Shown here one piece after another: positions 11,240 through 19,695 of a stretch of DNA of 64,000 nt. The notes below the pieces were generated by a model that worked only from the letters and a program-made list of their open reading frames with translations, was not told the origin of the DNA and did no database searches. Made by a program: the position numbers and the translations under genes. Position 1 is the stretch's first letter. The number at the start of each line of letters is the position of its first letter. Location of the stretch: positions 372,001 through 436,000 of the forward strand of contig NZ_LR594659.1 of the NCBI RefSeq assembly GCF_901827155.1, given 5' to 3'. Source of the stretch: Variovorax sp. PBL-H6 (GTDB lineage Bacteria; Pseudomonadota; Gammaproteobacteria; Burkholderiales; Burkholderiaceae_C).

Positions 11240-11578
11240 ACACCGCCGGGCGTCAGGATGCCCGCCCCAGATGGAGGCGCCCTGCACGCGTGTTGGTGCA
11301 GGTGTGCGGCGGGTGTCCTTCGCGCGCATCGATCCGCCAAAGAAAAAGGCGCCGACCAGCGGCGCCTTTCAAAATGCCGGCATCTCGTGCGGATGCCTTG
11401 TCTGTAGCCTGTTCTAGTTCTTCTCCAAGTGTCTCCTCGGTCCCCCGCGCTGCGGGCAGGCCCGTTTGCGAGTGGCGAGACTTTAGGCGGACGCACCGTG
11501 CCAGTGCATCGGGGATTACCCGCCACTGCGCAACAAGCCGCAACAAGCCGCCATAAAAAGAGATGTCATCCCGGTTAC
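11240..11578. other. 339-base intergenic region between mrdA and the GMC oxidoreductase
   Basis: Region between two convergent genes. Apart from the hairpin at 11345-11369, nothing here looks like a gene. On the minus strand there is a purine-rich GAGGAG at 11433-11438 followed by a TTG and three more codons before a stop, which may be a decayed gene start or a feature of the 3' untranslated region of the oxidoreductase transcript. Confidence 0.5.
11345..11369 (-). terminator. Intrinsic terminator between convergent mrdA and GMC oxidoreductase
   Basis: Perfect 9-bp stem (11345-11353 with 11361-11369) and a 7-base loop. Read on the minus strand, the GGCGCC arm runs into TTTTTCTTT, a good U-tract. 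On the plus strand it is followed only by TTTC, so it should work best for the minus-strand oxidoreductase and more weakly for mrdA. Confidence 0.75.
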
Positions 11579-13213
11579 TCAGTGGCCCTCGGTCCCGCGA
11601 ATCCAGCTTGCCGCCTTCTCCGCGATCATCAGCGTGGGGCTGTTGGTGTTGCCGCTGGTGATCGTGGGCATCGCACCGGCATCGACCACCCGCAGGCCTG
11701 CAATGCCGCGCACCCGCAGCCGCGAATCCAGCACGGCCATCGGATCGCCATCGGCGCCCATGCGGGTGGTGCCCACCGGATGGAAGATGGTGGTCGCGAT
11801 GTCGCCGGCCAGCCGCGCCAGTTCCTCGTCGCTCTGGTACTCGAGGCCGGGCTTCCATTCCTCCGGGCGGTACTTCGCCAGCGCGGGCTGGGCCACGATG
11901 CGGCGCGTCACCCGCAGGGAGTCGGCCGCCACCTTGCGGTCCTCCTCGGTGCTCAGGTAGCAGGGGGCGATCGCCGGCGCATCCGAGAAGCGGTGGCTCT
12001 TGATCTGCACCGTGCCGCGGCTGGTCGGGTTCAGGTTGCACACGCTTGCGGTGAAAGCCGGAAAGCTGTGCAGCGGCTCGCCGAATGCATCGAGCGAGAG
12101 CGGCTGCACGTGGTATTCGAGGTTCGGCCATGCGTGCTCGGGTCCGCTGCGGGTGAAGGCGCCGAGCTGCGAGGGGGCCATGCTCATCGGACCGCTGCGC
12201 TTCAGCAGGTATTCGAAGCCGATCTTCGCCTTGCCATAGTAGGTGGACGCCAGCACGTTGAGCGTGGGTGCGTCCTTGACCTTGTAGACCGCGCGGATCT
12301 GCAGATGGTCCTGCAGGTTGGCGCCGACGCCGGGCGCGTCGAGCGCCACGTCGATGCCGTGCCGGCGCAGCAGCTCGGGCGGCCCGATGCCCGAGAGCTG
12401 CAGGATCTGCGGCGAGCCGATGCTGCCTGCGCACAGGATCACCTCGCGGGCCGCGTGGGCCACGACCATCTCGTGGCCGTCCCAGACCTGCACGCCGTTG
12501 CAATGCCGGCGGCCGTCAGGTGCGGTATCGATCAGCAGGCGCGAGACCTGCGCGCCGGTCCACAGCTCGAAGTTGGGCCGGCCGTAGCAGGTGGGCCGCA
12601 GGAAGGCCTTGGCGGTATTCCAGCGCCAGCCGTTCTTCTGGTTGACCTGGAAATAGCCCACGCCCTCGTTGCTGCCGCGGTTGAAGTCGCTCGAATGCGG
12701 GATGCCGGCCTGCTGCGCCGCCTCGGCGAAGGCGTCCAGGATGTCCCAGCGCAGGCGCTGGCGCTCGACCCGCCACTCGCCGCCGGCGCCGTGCATCTCG
12801 TCGGCGCCGAGGTAGTAGTCTTCGTGCTGCTTGAAGGCGGGCAGCACCTGCTCCCAGCGCCAGGTGTCGTCCCCGGTGAGCTGCGCCCACTGCTCGTAGT
12901 CGCGCGACTGGCCACGCATGTAGATCATGCCGTTGATGGAGGAGGAGCCGCCGAGCGTCTTGCCGCGCGGATAGCGCAGGCTGCGCCCGTTGAGTCCGGC
13001 GTCGGACTCCGTCGTGTAGAGCCAGTCGGTGCGCGGGTTGCCGATGCAGTAGAGATAACCCACGGGGATGTGGATCCAGTGGTAGTCGTCCTTGCGGCCG
13101 GCCTCGATCAGCAGCACGCGGCAGTTCCTGTCTGCGCTCAGGCGGTTGGCCATCAAGGCCCCGGCGGTGCCGGCGCCGACGATGATGTAGTCGAAGGTGG
13201 TGTTGTCGTTCAT
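11579..13213 (-). CDS. GMC family FAD-dependent oxidoreductase (choline/alcohol dehydrogenase-like)
   Basis: Flavoprotein expected to oxidise an alcohol. The 544-residue protein has the N-terminal FAD dinucleotide fold (DYIIVGAGTAGALMANRL, residues 8-25), the GMC signature RGKTLGGSSSINGMIYMRG near residue 85, SGIGPPELLRRHGI (second GMC signature), and a C terminus with HPVGTTRMG, containing the catalytic His, and NTNSPTLMIAEKAA. No signal peptide is visible, so it is probably cytoplasmic. It is monocistronic and divergent from the lipid transporter. The substrate cannot be fixed from sequence; betaine genes are not nearby. Confidence 0.9.
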   Translation of the reverse strand: MNDNTTFDYIIVGAGTAGALMANRLSADRNCRVLLIEAGRKDDYHWIHIPVGYLYCIGNPRTDWLYTTESDAGLNGRSLRYPRGKTLGGSSSINGMIYMRGQSRDYEQWAQLTGDDTWRWEQVLPAFKQHEDYYLGADEMHGAGGEWRVERQRLRWDILDAFAEAAQQAGIPHSSDFNRGSNEGVGYFQVNQKNGWRWNTAKAFLRPTCYGRPNFELWTGAQVSRLLIDTAPDGRRHCNGVQVWDGHEMVVAHAAREVILCAGSIGSPQILQLSGIGPPELLRRHGIDVALDAPGVGANLQDHLQIRAVYKVKDAPTLNVLASTYYGKAKIGFEYLLKRSGPMSMAPSQLGAFTRSGPEHAWPNLEYHVQPLSLDAFGEPLHSFPAFTASVCNLNPTSRGTVQIKSHRFSDAPAIAPCYLSTEEDRKVAADSLRVTRRIVAQPALAKYRPEEWKPGLEYQSDEELARLAGDIATTIFHPVGTTRMGADGDPMAVLDSRLRVRGIAGLRVVDAGAMPTITSGNTNSPTLMIAEKAASWIRGTEGH

Positions 13214-13348
13214 TGGGATGCGGGGATTGTGGCAAAGGGCTGCGCATTGCGCGACGGCCTACGCCCTCGCGCGGCGAAAGGGTGAGGGGCTGTCAAGTGC
13301 GGCGGTTACGATGTTGTGATCTCCGTTCTGCAGAAGCGCCCACCCTCC

Positions 13349-14518
13349 ATGTCGACTGTCCCGCTGCCGACCGCCGCCGCGCAAGAGGCCGACAGTGTGC
13401 GCCCCCGTGTCGAGCAGCGCGAGGAAGCAGGCGACCAGTGGGCGGTTGCCAGCGGCTGCTGGACCGCGATGGCCATGTCCTCCCGAACCAGCTGGGACGC
13501 GCTCGAGAAGAGTCTCAGGCGCACGCCGGCGAAGGACGGCCGGGCCTGGGACCTGCGTCCCATCGACCAGCTCGATCACATCGGCGCCCAGCTGCTGTGG
13601 AACCACTGGCAGCACGCATGGCCGGCCCGGCTGGAGATGGAGTCGCAGCACAAGGCAGTGCTCGATCAGGTGGCGCAGTACACCTGCCGCGCGCCGGCCG
13701 AGCCCGGCAAGACCCTGGCCGAGCGCCTGCGCGACTTCGCCCACATCGGCACAGGCGTCCTGTTTGTCGCGCGCGACTTCCTGCGCCTGATCGGCCAACT
13801 CACCCTCGACATCGGCAAGCTGCTGCGCGCGCCGCACCGCGCGCCCTGGCGCGATTTCTCGGGCCACCTCTACCAGTTCGGCGCAACCGCGCTGCCGATC
13901 ACTGCGCTGGTGGGCCTGCTGATCGGCGTGGTGCTGGCCTATCTGACCTCGCAGCAACTGCGCCAGTATGGGGGCGAGGCCTTCATCGTCAACATCCTCG
14001 GGTTGTCGCTGATCCGGGAGCTGGGTCCGGTGCTGGCGGCGGTGCTGATTGCCGGCCGCTCGGGCTCGGCGATCACCGCGCAGATCGGCGTGATGCGCGT
14101 GACCGAGGAGCTCGACGCGATGCGCGTGATGGGCATTCCGCACGGGTTTCGCCTGGTCATGCCGCGGGTGCTCGCCCTCGCCATCGCGATGCCGCTGATC
14201 AGCATGTGGACCTCGATGGCGGCGCTGTTCGGCGGCATGATCGCGGCCGACCTCACGCTGGACATCGGGCCGGCCTATTTCATGACGGCGCTGCCGCGCG
14301 CGGTGCCGTTGACCAACTTGTGGCTGGCGATGGGCAAGTCGGCGGTTTTCGGCGTGATGATCGCGTTGATCGCCTGCTACTTCGGCATGAAGGTCAAGCC
14401 CAACACCGAGAGCCTGGGGCGCGGCACCACCTCATCCGTGGTGGCTTCGATCACGGTCGTGATCCTGGTCGATGCGCTGTTCGCGGTGCTGTTCAAGGGC
14501 GTGGGGTTCAGGGCATGA
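13349..14518 (+). CDS. MlaE-type ABC transporter permease with N-terminal STAS-like domain
   Basis: Inner-membrane permease of an MCE/Mla-type phospholipid transport system. The C-terminal 260 residues match MlaE: FGATALPITALVGLLIGVVL, GRSGSAITAQIGVMRVTEEL and MGIPHGFRLVMPRVLALAI, with about five membrane helices. About 130 residues precede this and resemble a diverged STAS/MlaB-like domain (WDLRPIDQLDHIGAQLLWNH). The start is uncertain: the ATG at 13349 gives 389 residues, and a GTG at 13316 is also in frame; neither has a good ribosome binding site. It overlaps the ATPase gene by four bases. Confidence 0.88.
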   Translation: MSTVPLPTAAAQEADSVRPRVEQREEAGDQWAVASGCWTAMAMSSRTSWDALEKSLRRTPAKDGRAWDLRPIDQLDHIGAQLLWNHWQHAWPARLEMESQHKAVLDQVAQYTCRAPAEPGKTLAERLRDFAHIGTGVLFVARDFLRLIGQLTLDIGKLLRAPHRAPWRDFSGHLYQFGATALPITALVGLLIGVVLAYLTSQQLRQYGGEAFIVNILGLSLIRELGPVLAAVLIAGRSGSAITAQIGVMRVTEELDAMRVMGIPHGFRLVMPRVLALAIAMPLISMWTSMAALFGGMIAADLTLDIGPAYFMTALPRAVPLTNLWLAMGKSAVFGVMIALIACYFGMKVKPNTESLGRGTTSSVVASITVVILVDALFAVLFKGVGFRA

Positions 14519-15372
14519 GCAACGATAGCAGCGCGAGCCAGGCACCCGCGGTCGTCGAGATCCGCAAGCTCTGGACCATCTTCGAGTCGCCGGACGGCGA
14601 CCAGGTGGTGCACCGCGACCTCGACCTGACGATCCACCGCGGCGAGGTGCTGTCGCTGGTGGGCGGCTCGGGCACCGGCAAGACCGTGCTGCTGCGCCAG
14701 ATCCTGGGCCTGGAGCATCCCGACAAGGGCGAGGTTTCGGTGCTCGGTCATCCGCCCGGGCGGATGAGCGCGACGGGCGCAGCCAACGTCGGCATGCTGT
14801 TCCAGCACGGCGCCCTGTTCTCGGCCTTCAGCGTGCTCGACAACATCGCCTTTCCGTTGCGCGAGCTCAAGCTGCTGCCCGATGAACTGATCCGCGACGC
14901 CGCGCTCGTCAAGCTGCAGATGGTGGGCCTCGAGCCGCAGCACGCCACCAAGAGCCCATCCGACCTCTCGGGCGGCATGATCAAGCGGGTGGCACTGGCG
15001 CGGGCGCTGATCATGGACCCGCCGCTGCTCCTGCTCGACGAGCCCACCGCAGGGCTGGACCCCGAGAGCGCCGACGGCTTCTGCAACCTGCTGCGTGGGC
15101 TGCACCGGGAGCTCGGGCTCACGGTGGTGATGGTCACGCACGACCTCGACACGCTGTTCGACCTCAGCACCCGCATCGCGGTGCTGGCCGACCAGCGCGT
15201 GATCGTCGCGGGCACCGCGCGCGACGTGATCGCCTATCCGCATCCCTTCATCCACGAGTACTTCCTCGGCGGCCGCGGTCAGCGTGCCATGGAAGCCCTG
15301 CACGATGGCGCGCCCTCGTCGCTCGTCGCGGGGCACCCGGGAACGCCCGCGGCCTCATTCACTGAAAGGTAG
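14515..15372 (+). CDS. ABC transporter ATP-binding protein (MlaF-like)
   Basis: ATPase of the Mla-like transporter. The 285-residue protein has Walker A GGSGTGKT (50-57), Q-loop LFQHGALFSAFSV, signature LSGGM in SPSDLSGGMIKRVALARAL, Walker B LLLLDEPTAGLDP and the switch His in MVTHDLDTLF. The C-terminal 30 residues (after FLGGRGQ) are a short Ala/Ser-rich extension. The ATG at 14515 overlaps the permease stop (ATGA). Confidence 0.93.
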   Translation: MSNDSSASQAPAVVEIRKLWTIFESPDGDQVVHRDLDLTIHRGEVLSLVGGSGTGKTVLLRQILGLEHPDKGEVSVLGHPPGRMSATGAANVGMLFQHGALFSAFSVLDNIAFPLRELKLLPDELIRDAALVKLQMVGLEPQHATKSPSDLSGGMIKRVALARALIMDPPLLLLDEPTAGLDPESADGFCNLLRGLHRELGLTVVMVTHDLDTLFDLSTRIAVLADQRVIVAGTARDVIAYPHPFIHEYFLGGRGQRAMEALHDGAPSSLVAGHPGTPAASFTER

Positions 15373-15377
15373 CTGCC

Positions 15378-16355
15378 ATGGAAAACAAGGCCCATGCCAT
15401 TGCCGCCGGCGCCTTCGTGCTCGGTCTGGTTGCTGCGCTGATCGCGCTGGTGCTCTGGCTCACGGGGGACGACACGGTGCGAAACACTTACGAGCTGTCC
15501 ACGCGCGACGCCGTCAGCGGCCTGCAGCCGCAGGCCATGGTGCGCTACCGGGGCATTGCAGTCGGCAAGGTGACGTCGATCGACTTCGATCCCGAAGTCA
15601 AGGGCAATGTGCGGGTGCGAATCACGGTGGACCAGCGGGTGCCGCTCACCACCTCGAGCTATGCCACCCTGTCCTATCAGGGCGTGACCGGCCTCGCCTT
15701 CATCGCACTGGACGACAAGGGCGAATCGCAGGTGGCCCTCTCGCCCAACAACGACGACCCGCCGCGCATCCCTCTCAAGCCCTCGGTGCTGGCCCAGCTC
15801 CAGGACCGCGGCGAAGCCATCATCAACCAGATCGAGGAGGTGACGAAGCGCGCCAACGTGCTGCTGGGCGACCCCAACCAGAAGCGCATCGCCGACGCAC
15901 TGGAGAGCATCGCGCAGGCCACGGCCAGCGCCAACCAGCTCACGCGCTCGCTCGACAACACGGTCAAGAACGGGCTCAACCCGGCCTTGGCGGCGCTGCC
16001 GCCGTTGATCGAGCGAACCAGGGACACGATGGGCACCGTGAAGACGGCGGCCACCGATGTCTCGCGCGTCGCGAACAATGCGAACACCACCGTGACGCGC
16101 CTCAACGCCAAGGACGGGCCGGTCGAGCGGCTGAGCGAGGGCACCCGGGCGCTGGCGCAGGCGGTCGACTCCTTCAACGCCGCCACGCTGCCGCGCGTGA
16201 ACCGCGTCGCCGACGACACCTCGCGCGCGGTGCGCCGGCTGGGCCGCACGGCCGACAGCATCAACGACAACCCGCAATCGCTGCTCTTCGGCAATGGCGG
16301 CGCGGTGGCAGGGCCGGGCGAGGCCGGTTTCTCCGCGCCGGCCGCGCGGCGCTGA
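15378..16355 (+). CDS. MlaD/MCE domain lipid-binding protein
   Basis: Periplasmic substrate-binding component anchored by one helix (residues 10-30, AGAFVLGLVAALIALVLWL). Residues 40-115 form an MCE domain with VRYRGIAVGKVTSIDFDP. The rest is a long, mostly helical region with a hydrophobic/polar heptad pattern, as in MCE proteins that build helical barrels. It starts five bases after the ATPase stop, in the order permease-ATPase-MCE-lipoprotein known for PqiB/Mla-type systems. Confidence 0.92.
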   Translation: MENKAHAIAAGAFVLGLVAALIALVLWLTGDDTVRNTYELSTRDAVSGLQPQAMVRYRGIAVGKVTSIDFDPEVKGNVRVRITVDQRVPLTTSSYATLSYQGVTGLAFIALDDKGESQVALSPNNDDPPRIPLKPSVLAQLQDRGEAIINQIEEVTKRANVLLGDPNQKRIADALESIAQATASANQLTRSLDNTVKNGLNPALAALPPLIERTRDTMGTVKTAATDVSRVANNANTTVTRLNAKDGPVERLSEGTRALAQAVDSFNAATLPRVNRVADDTSRAVRRLGRTADSINDNPQSLLFGNGGAVAGPGEAGFSAPAARR

Positions 16356-16366
16356 CAGTGACGAAC

Positions 16367-17050
16367 ATGAAGAACAACGCACACCCCTGCACGCCGGCGC
16401 CCGCCCGTTGCCTTCCGGTCCTTGCCGCGCTTGCCGCAGGCGCCGCACTGTTCATGGCGGGCTGCGGCGCCCTGCCCGACAAACCCGTGCGCGCGACGCT
16501 CTACGACTTCGGGCCCAACCTCGCGGCGGCGGTGGCGCCGGCATCGGCGAACGCTGCGGCTCTGCCGCCGATCGCGCTGGCCGAGATCGACGCGAGCGTG
16601 CGGCTCGAAGGCACTCAGCTGCTCTATCGCCTGGGCTACAGCGATCCCAACGAACTGCGGCCGTATGGCAAGGCGCGTTGGAGCCTGGCGCCAGCGCAAC
16701 TGCTGCATCAGCGGCTGCGCGATGCGCTCGCCGCTCGGCGTACCGTGCTGGGCCCGGAGGAGAGTGCGACCATCGCACGTGCCGAAGGGCGGGTGCCGGA
16801 CACACTGAGAGTCACGCTCGATGAATTCAGCCACTACTTCGAGTCACCGGCTGCGAGCGTGGGCCTGGTGCGGCTGCGTGCCACGCTGATTCGCGGCGGC
16901 AGCGGGGGTGATCGCGTGCTCGCGCAGCGCAGCTTCGCGGTGCAACGGCCCGCGCCGACGCCGGATGCGGCCGGCGGGGTCAAGGGCCTGGCGGCGGCGA
17001 GCGATGCGGCGGTGGCCGAACTCGTAGCCTGGGTGGAGCAGCCGCGCTGA
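16367..17050 (+). CDS. ABC-type transport auxiliary lipoprotein (PqiC-like)
   Basis: Outer-membrane-directed lipoprotein component of the same transporter. The lipobox MAGC places the modified Cys at residue 33. The mature part has the family strand YDFGPN, followed by a fold with KARWSLAPAQLLHQRLRDAL and a C-terminal AASDAAVAELVAWVEQ helix. 227 residues from the ATG at 16367; a GTG three codons upstream (16358) is an alternative. Last gene of the transporter operon. Confidence 0.85.
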   Translation: MKNNAHPCTPAPARCLPVLAALAAGAALFMAGCGALPDKPVRATLYDFGPNLAAAVAPASANAAALPPIALAEIDASVRLEGTQLLYRLGYSDPNELRPYGKARWSLAPAQLLHQRLRDALAARRTVLGPEESATIARAEGRVPDTLRVTLDEFSHYFESPAASVGLVRLRATLIRGGSGGDRVLAQRSFAVQRPAPTPDAAGGVKGLAAASDAAVAELVAWVEQPR

Positions 17051-17062
17051 GGCAGGTCTGCC

Positions 17063-17527
17063 ATGCATCGCATCGGCCTGATCTCCGACACGCACGGACT
17101 GCTGCGGTCCGAGGCGCTGGCCTTCCTGCAGGGTTGCGAGCACATCGTGCACGGCGGCGATATCGGGGATCCGCGCATCCTCGAGCAACTGGCGGCGCTC
17201 GCGCCCGTCACGGCGGTGCGCGGCAACAACGACCGCGACGCCTGGGCCGACGCCGTGCCGGACACGGCGAGGGTGCAAATGTACGGACTCCAGCTCTATG
17301 TGGTCCACGATCTCGCCGAGCTGGCGATCGAACCTGCGGCAGAGGGCGTGCGCGTGGTGGTGTGCGGCCATTCGCACCGGCCCAAGGCCGAGGAGCGCGG
17401 CGGTGTCTGGTACGTCAACCCCGGCAGTGCCGGCCCGCCGCGATTCCGCCTGCCGATCTCGGCGGCGGAGCTGATCGTCGACAACGGCATCGTCACGCCG
17501 CGGATTGTCGAGCTGGTGAAGCGCTGA
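17063..17527 (+). CDS. YfcE/MJ0936-type metallophosphoesterase
   Basis: Predicted metal-dependent phosphodiesterase. The 154-residue protein has all calcineurin-like metal motifs: GLISDTHG (Asp9, His11), HGGDIGD, RGNND and CGHSHRP, then the family end YVNPGSAGPPR. It starts 12 bases after the lipid-transport lipoprotein with GAGGCAGG upstream, so it may be cotranscribed. It converges with marC-like gene by four bases. The physiological substrate is unknown. Confidence 0.9.
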   Translation: MHRIGLISDTHGLLRSEALAFLQGCEHIVHGGDIGDPRILEQLAALAPVTAVRGNNDRDAWADAVPDTARVQMYGLQLYVVHDLAELAIEPAAEGVRVVVCGHSHRPKAEERGGVWYVNPGSAGPPRFRLPISAAELIVDNGIVTPRIVELVKR

Positions 17528-17531
17528 GGGC

Positions 17532-18188
17532 TCAGTGCGTGCGGGCCAGCGCCGGGAACAGCGTGGACAGCCCGTCGGCCATCACTTCGACCGCCAATGC
17601 CGCGAGGATGAGGCCCATCAGTCGGGTCATGACATTGATGCCGGTCTTGCCGAGCACCCGCGCGATCGGGTCGGCGAGGGAAAAGATGACGCCGGTCACC
17701 GCGCCGATCACCATGCCATAGCCCACCAGGATCGCGAGCTCCCAGACGTGCTGCGTCTTGTCGGCGTAGATCACGACGGTCGACATGGTCGCCGGCCCTG
17801 TCAGCAGCGGGATGGTGAGCGGCACCACGGCGATCGAGGCGCCCAGCGACGCCTTGATCTCGGTGGCCCGGAGCTCCTCCTGGTTGGTTTTCGCTTCGGC
17901 CGGCTGGGCGTTCAGCATGCTGAGCGAGCTGATCAGCAGCAGCATGCCGCCGCCGACCTGGAAGCTTGCGATCGAGATGCCGAAGAACGAGAGCAGCTGC
18001 AGGCCGAGCAATGCGCTGATCGCGATGACCACGAAGGCGCTGAAGGCCGAGACCCAGGCTGTTCGCTTGCGCTGCGCCTCGGTGTAGCCCTGCGTGTAAT
18101 GGATGAAGAAGGGCACGATCGCCAGTGGATTGACGATGGCCAGCAGCGTGATGAGCGGCTTGACCAGGTCCATGGCGGGGGTGGGCAT
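17532..18188 (-). CDS. MarC family integral membrane protein
   Basis: Inner-membrane protein of the MarC/UPF0056 family, whose function is unsettled. The 218-residue product has six hydrophobic segments, the family opening LVKPLITLLAIVNPLAIVPFF and the paired motif IAVVPLTIPLLTGPATMS. I chose the ATG at 18188 (MPTPAMDL); a second ATG lies at 18173, and an upstream frame to 18278 adds an Arg-rich stretch unlike the family. It follows the SDR gene by 49 bases on the same strand. Confidence 0.88.
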   Translation of the reverse strand: MPTPAMDLVKPLITLLAIVNPLAIVPFFIHYTQGYTEAQRKRTAWVSAFSAFVVIAISALLGLQLLSFFGISIASFQVGGGMLLLISSLSMLNAQPAEAKTNQEELRATEIKASLGASIAVVPLTIPLLTGPATMSTVVIYADKTQHVWELAILVGYGMVIGAVTGVIFSLADPIARVLGKTGINVMTRLMGLILAALAVEVMADGLSTLFPALARTH

Positions 18189-18237
18189 CAATGCCCGCCC
18201 GGCCGCCCGCAGGCGAAGTGAGCGTGGGAGCCTTTCA

Positions 18238-18984
18238 TTATCGTCCGCCCGTGATGTCCAGGAAGGTGCCCGTGACATAGCTCGCCTCTTCGCTCAACAG
18301 CCAGACGATGCCGTTTGCGACCTCTTGCGCACTCCCGGTGCGCTTCATCGGCACGGTGGAAGCGAGCTGGAAGGCGCGATCGGGCATGCCGCCCGAGGCG
18401 TGGATTTCGGTGTCGATGAGGCCAGGGCGCACGGCATTGACGCGGATGCCTTCCTCCGCGACCTCCTTGGCCAGGCCGATGGTGAAGCTGTCGATTGCGC
18501 CCTTGCTGGCCGCATAGTCGACATATTGGCCGGGCGAGCCCAGGAGCGCCGCGGCGCTGGAGAGGTTGACGATGGCGCCGCCGCTGCCGCCATGTTTCGT
18601 GCTCATGCGGCGAACCGCCTCGCGGGCGCATAGGAAGCTGCCGATCACGTTGACGCGGAACATGCGCTCGAGCCGCTCGAGGCTCATGCCGTCGACCCTC
18701 GCCTGCACGTCGACGACGCCGGCGTTGTTGACCAGCGCGCCGAGACGGCCGAACTTGGCGTCGAGCTTCTCGAACATCGCCTTGACCTGGGCCTCGTCGC
18801 CCACGTCGGCCTGCACGCTGATGGCGCGGCCGCCGCGCTCGCGGATCGTGCGAACCACCTCGTCAGCGGCCAGCGAATTGCTGGCATAGTTGATGGCCAC
18901 CGCGAAGCCACGTTGCGCCGCGAGCAGCGCGGTAGCGGCACCAATCCCGCGGCTGCCACCAGTGATCAAGAGTACCTGGTCCAA
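18238..18984 (-). CDS. Short-chain dehydrogenase/reductase, TTG start
   Basis: NAD(P)-dependent oxidoreductase with a Rossmann fold. The 248-residue protein has TGGSRGIG at 8-15, NNAG near 86-89, Ser142/143, Tyr157 and Lys161 (YxxxK), and the C-terminal GTFLDITGGR common in SDRs related to glucose 1-dehydrogenase/FabG. I chose the TTG at 18984, because AGGAGG lies six bases upstream and the Rossmann strand follows immediately. The frame extends to 19026 without a better start. The substrate is unknown. Divergent from the isomerase. Confidence 0.9.
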   Translation of the reverse strand: MDQVLLITGGSRGIGAATALLAAQRGFAVAINYASNSLAADEVVRTIRERGGRAISVQADVGDEAQVKAMFEKLDAKFGRLGALVNNAGVVDVQARVDGMSLERLERMFRVNVIGSFLCAREAVRRMSTKHGGSGGAIVNLSSAAALLGSPGQYVDYAASKGAIDSFTIGLAKEVAEEGIRVNAVRPGLIDTEIHASGGMPDRAFQLASTVPMKRTGSAQEVANGIVWLLSEEASYVTGTFLDITGGR

Positions 18985-19057
18985 ATCCCGCCTCCTGCAC
19001 GAAAGCCGTGCGTCAGTTAAAACCATCCGCGTCGATTACATCACCGAGGAGAGGCTT

Positions 19058-19660
19058 GTGACCCGCAGCATCGACTACTACTTCACACCCCAGAGCCCCT
19101 GGACCTACCTGGGGCACGCGCGCTTCGCTGCGCTTGCCAAGGCTGCCGGCGCCACCGTCCGCGTGCGGCCCGTCGATTTCGGCGCCATCTTCCCCGTCTC
19201 CGGCGGCTTGCCACTCGGCAAGCGCGCACCGCAGCGCCAGGCCTACCGGCTCGTCGACCTGGCGCGCTTCTCGCGGCATATGGATATCCCGCTCAATCCG
19301 ACGCCGAAGTTCTTTCCCGTCGCGGGCGACGACGCTGCCAAGCTCATCATCGCCGTTGACCTGCACGATGGCTGCGAGGCCGCGATGAAGCTGTGCGGCG
19401 CGGTATTCGCCGCGGTCTGGGCCCAGGAGCGCAACATCGCGGACCCGAAGGCACTGGAGGCGCTGACCGCCGAATCCGGCCTGCCTGCCAAGCGAATCGA
19501 GCAATCGCTGAGCCAGGCCGTGCAGGAGCGATACGAGGACTACACGCAGCAGGCGATCGACGCCAAGGTCTTCGGTGCACCCAGCTACGTGATCGACGGC
19601 GAGATCTTCTGGGGGCAGGACCGGCTGGATTTCGTCGCCCGCGCATTGAACGTGCATTGA
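19058..19660 (+). CDS. 2-hydroxychromene-2-carboxylate isomerase-like protein (DsbA fold)
   Basis: Glutathione-S-transferase kappa/DsbA-fold protein related to the isomerase of naphthalene degradation. The 200-residue product starts with IDYYFTPQSPWTYLGHARF, where Ser replaces the Cys of true oxidoreductases, and ends with FGAPSYVIDGEIFWGQDRLDFV, the conserved cis-Pro loop. The GTG at 19058 has GAGGAGAGG just upstream. It lies 35 bases before a dienelactone hydrolase, suggesting a small catabolic pair, but no ring-cleavage genes are visible. Confidence 0.88.
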   Translation: MTRSIDYYFTPQSPWTYLGHARFAALAKAAGATVRVRPVDFGAIFPVSGGLPLGKRAPQRQAYRLVDLARFSRHMDIPLNPTPKFFPVAGDDAAKLIIAVDLHDGCEAAMKLCGAVFAAVWAQERNIADPKALEALTAESGLPAKRIEQSLSQAVQERYEDYTQQAIDAKVFGAPSYVIDGEIFWGQDRLDFVARALNVH

Positions 19661-19695
19661 AGAGCAATCCCCCACATCAACACAGGAGCATGACC

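Noticed and set aside
11253..12503. 416-codon frame within and beyond the GMC oxidoreductase
   Set aside because: It is a +1 frame shadow of the oxidoreductase on the same strand; it reads across the terminator.
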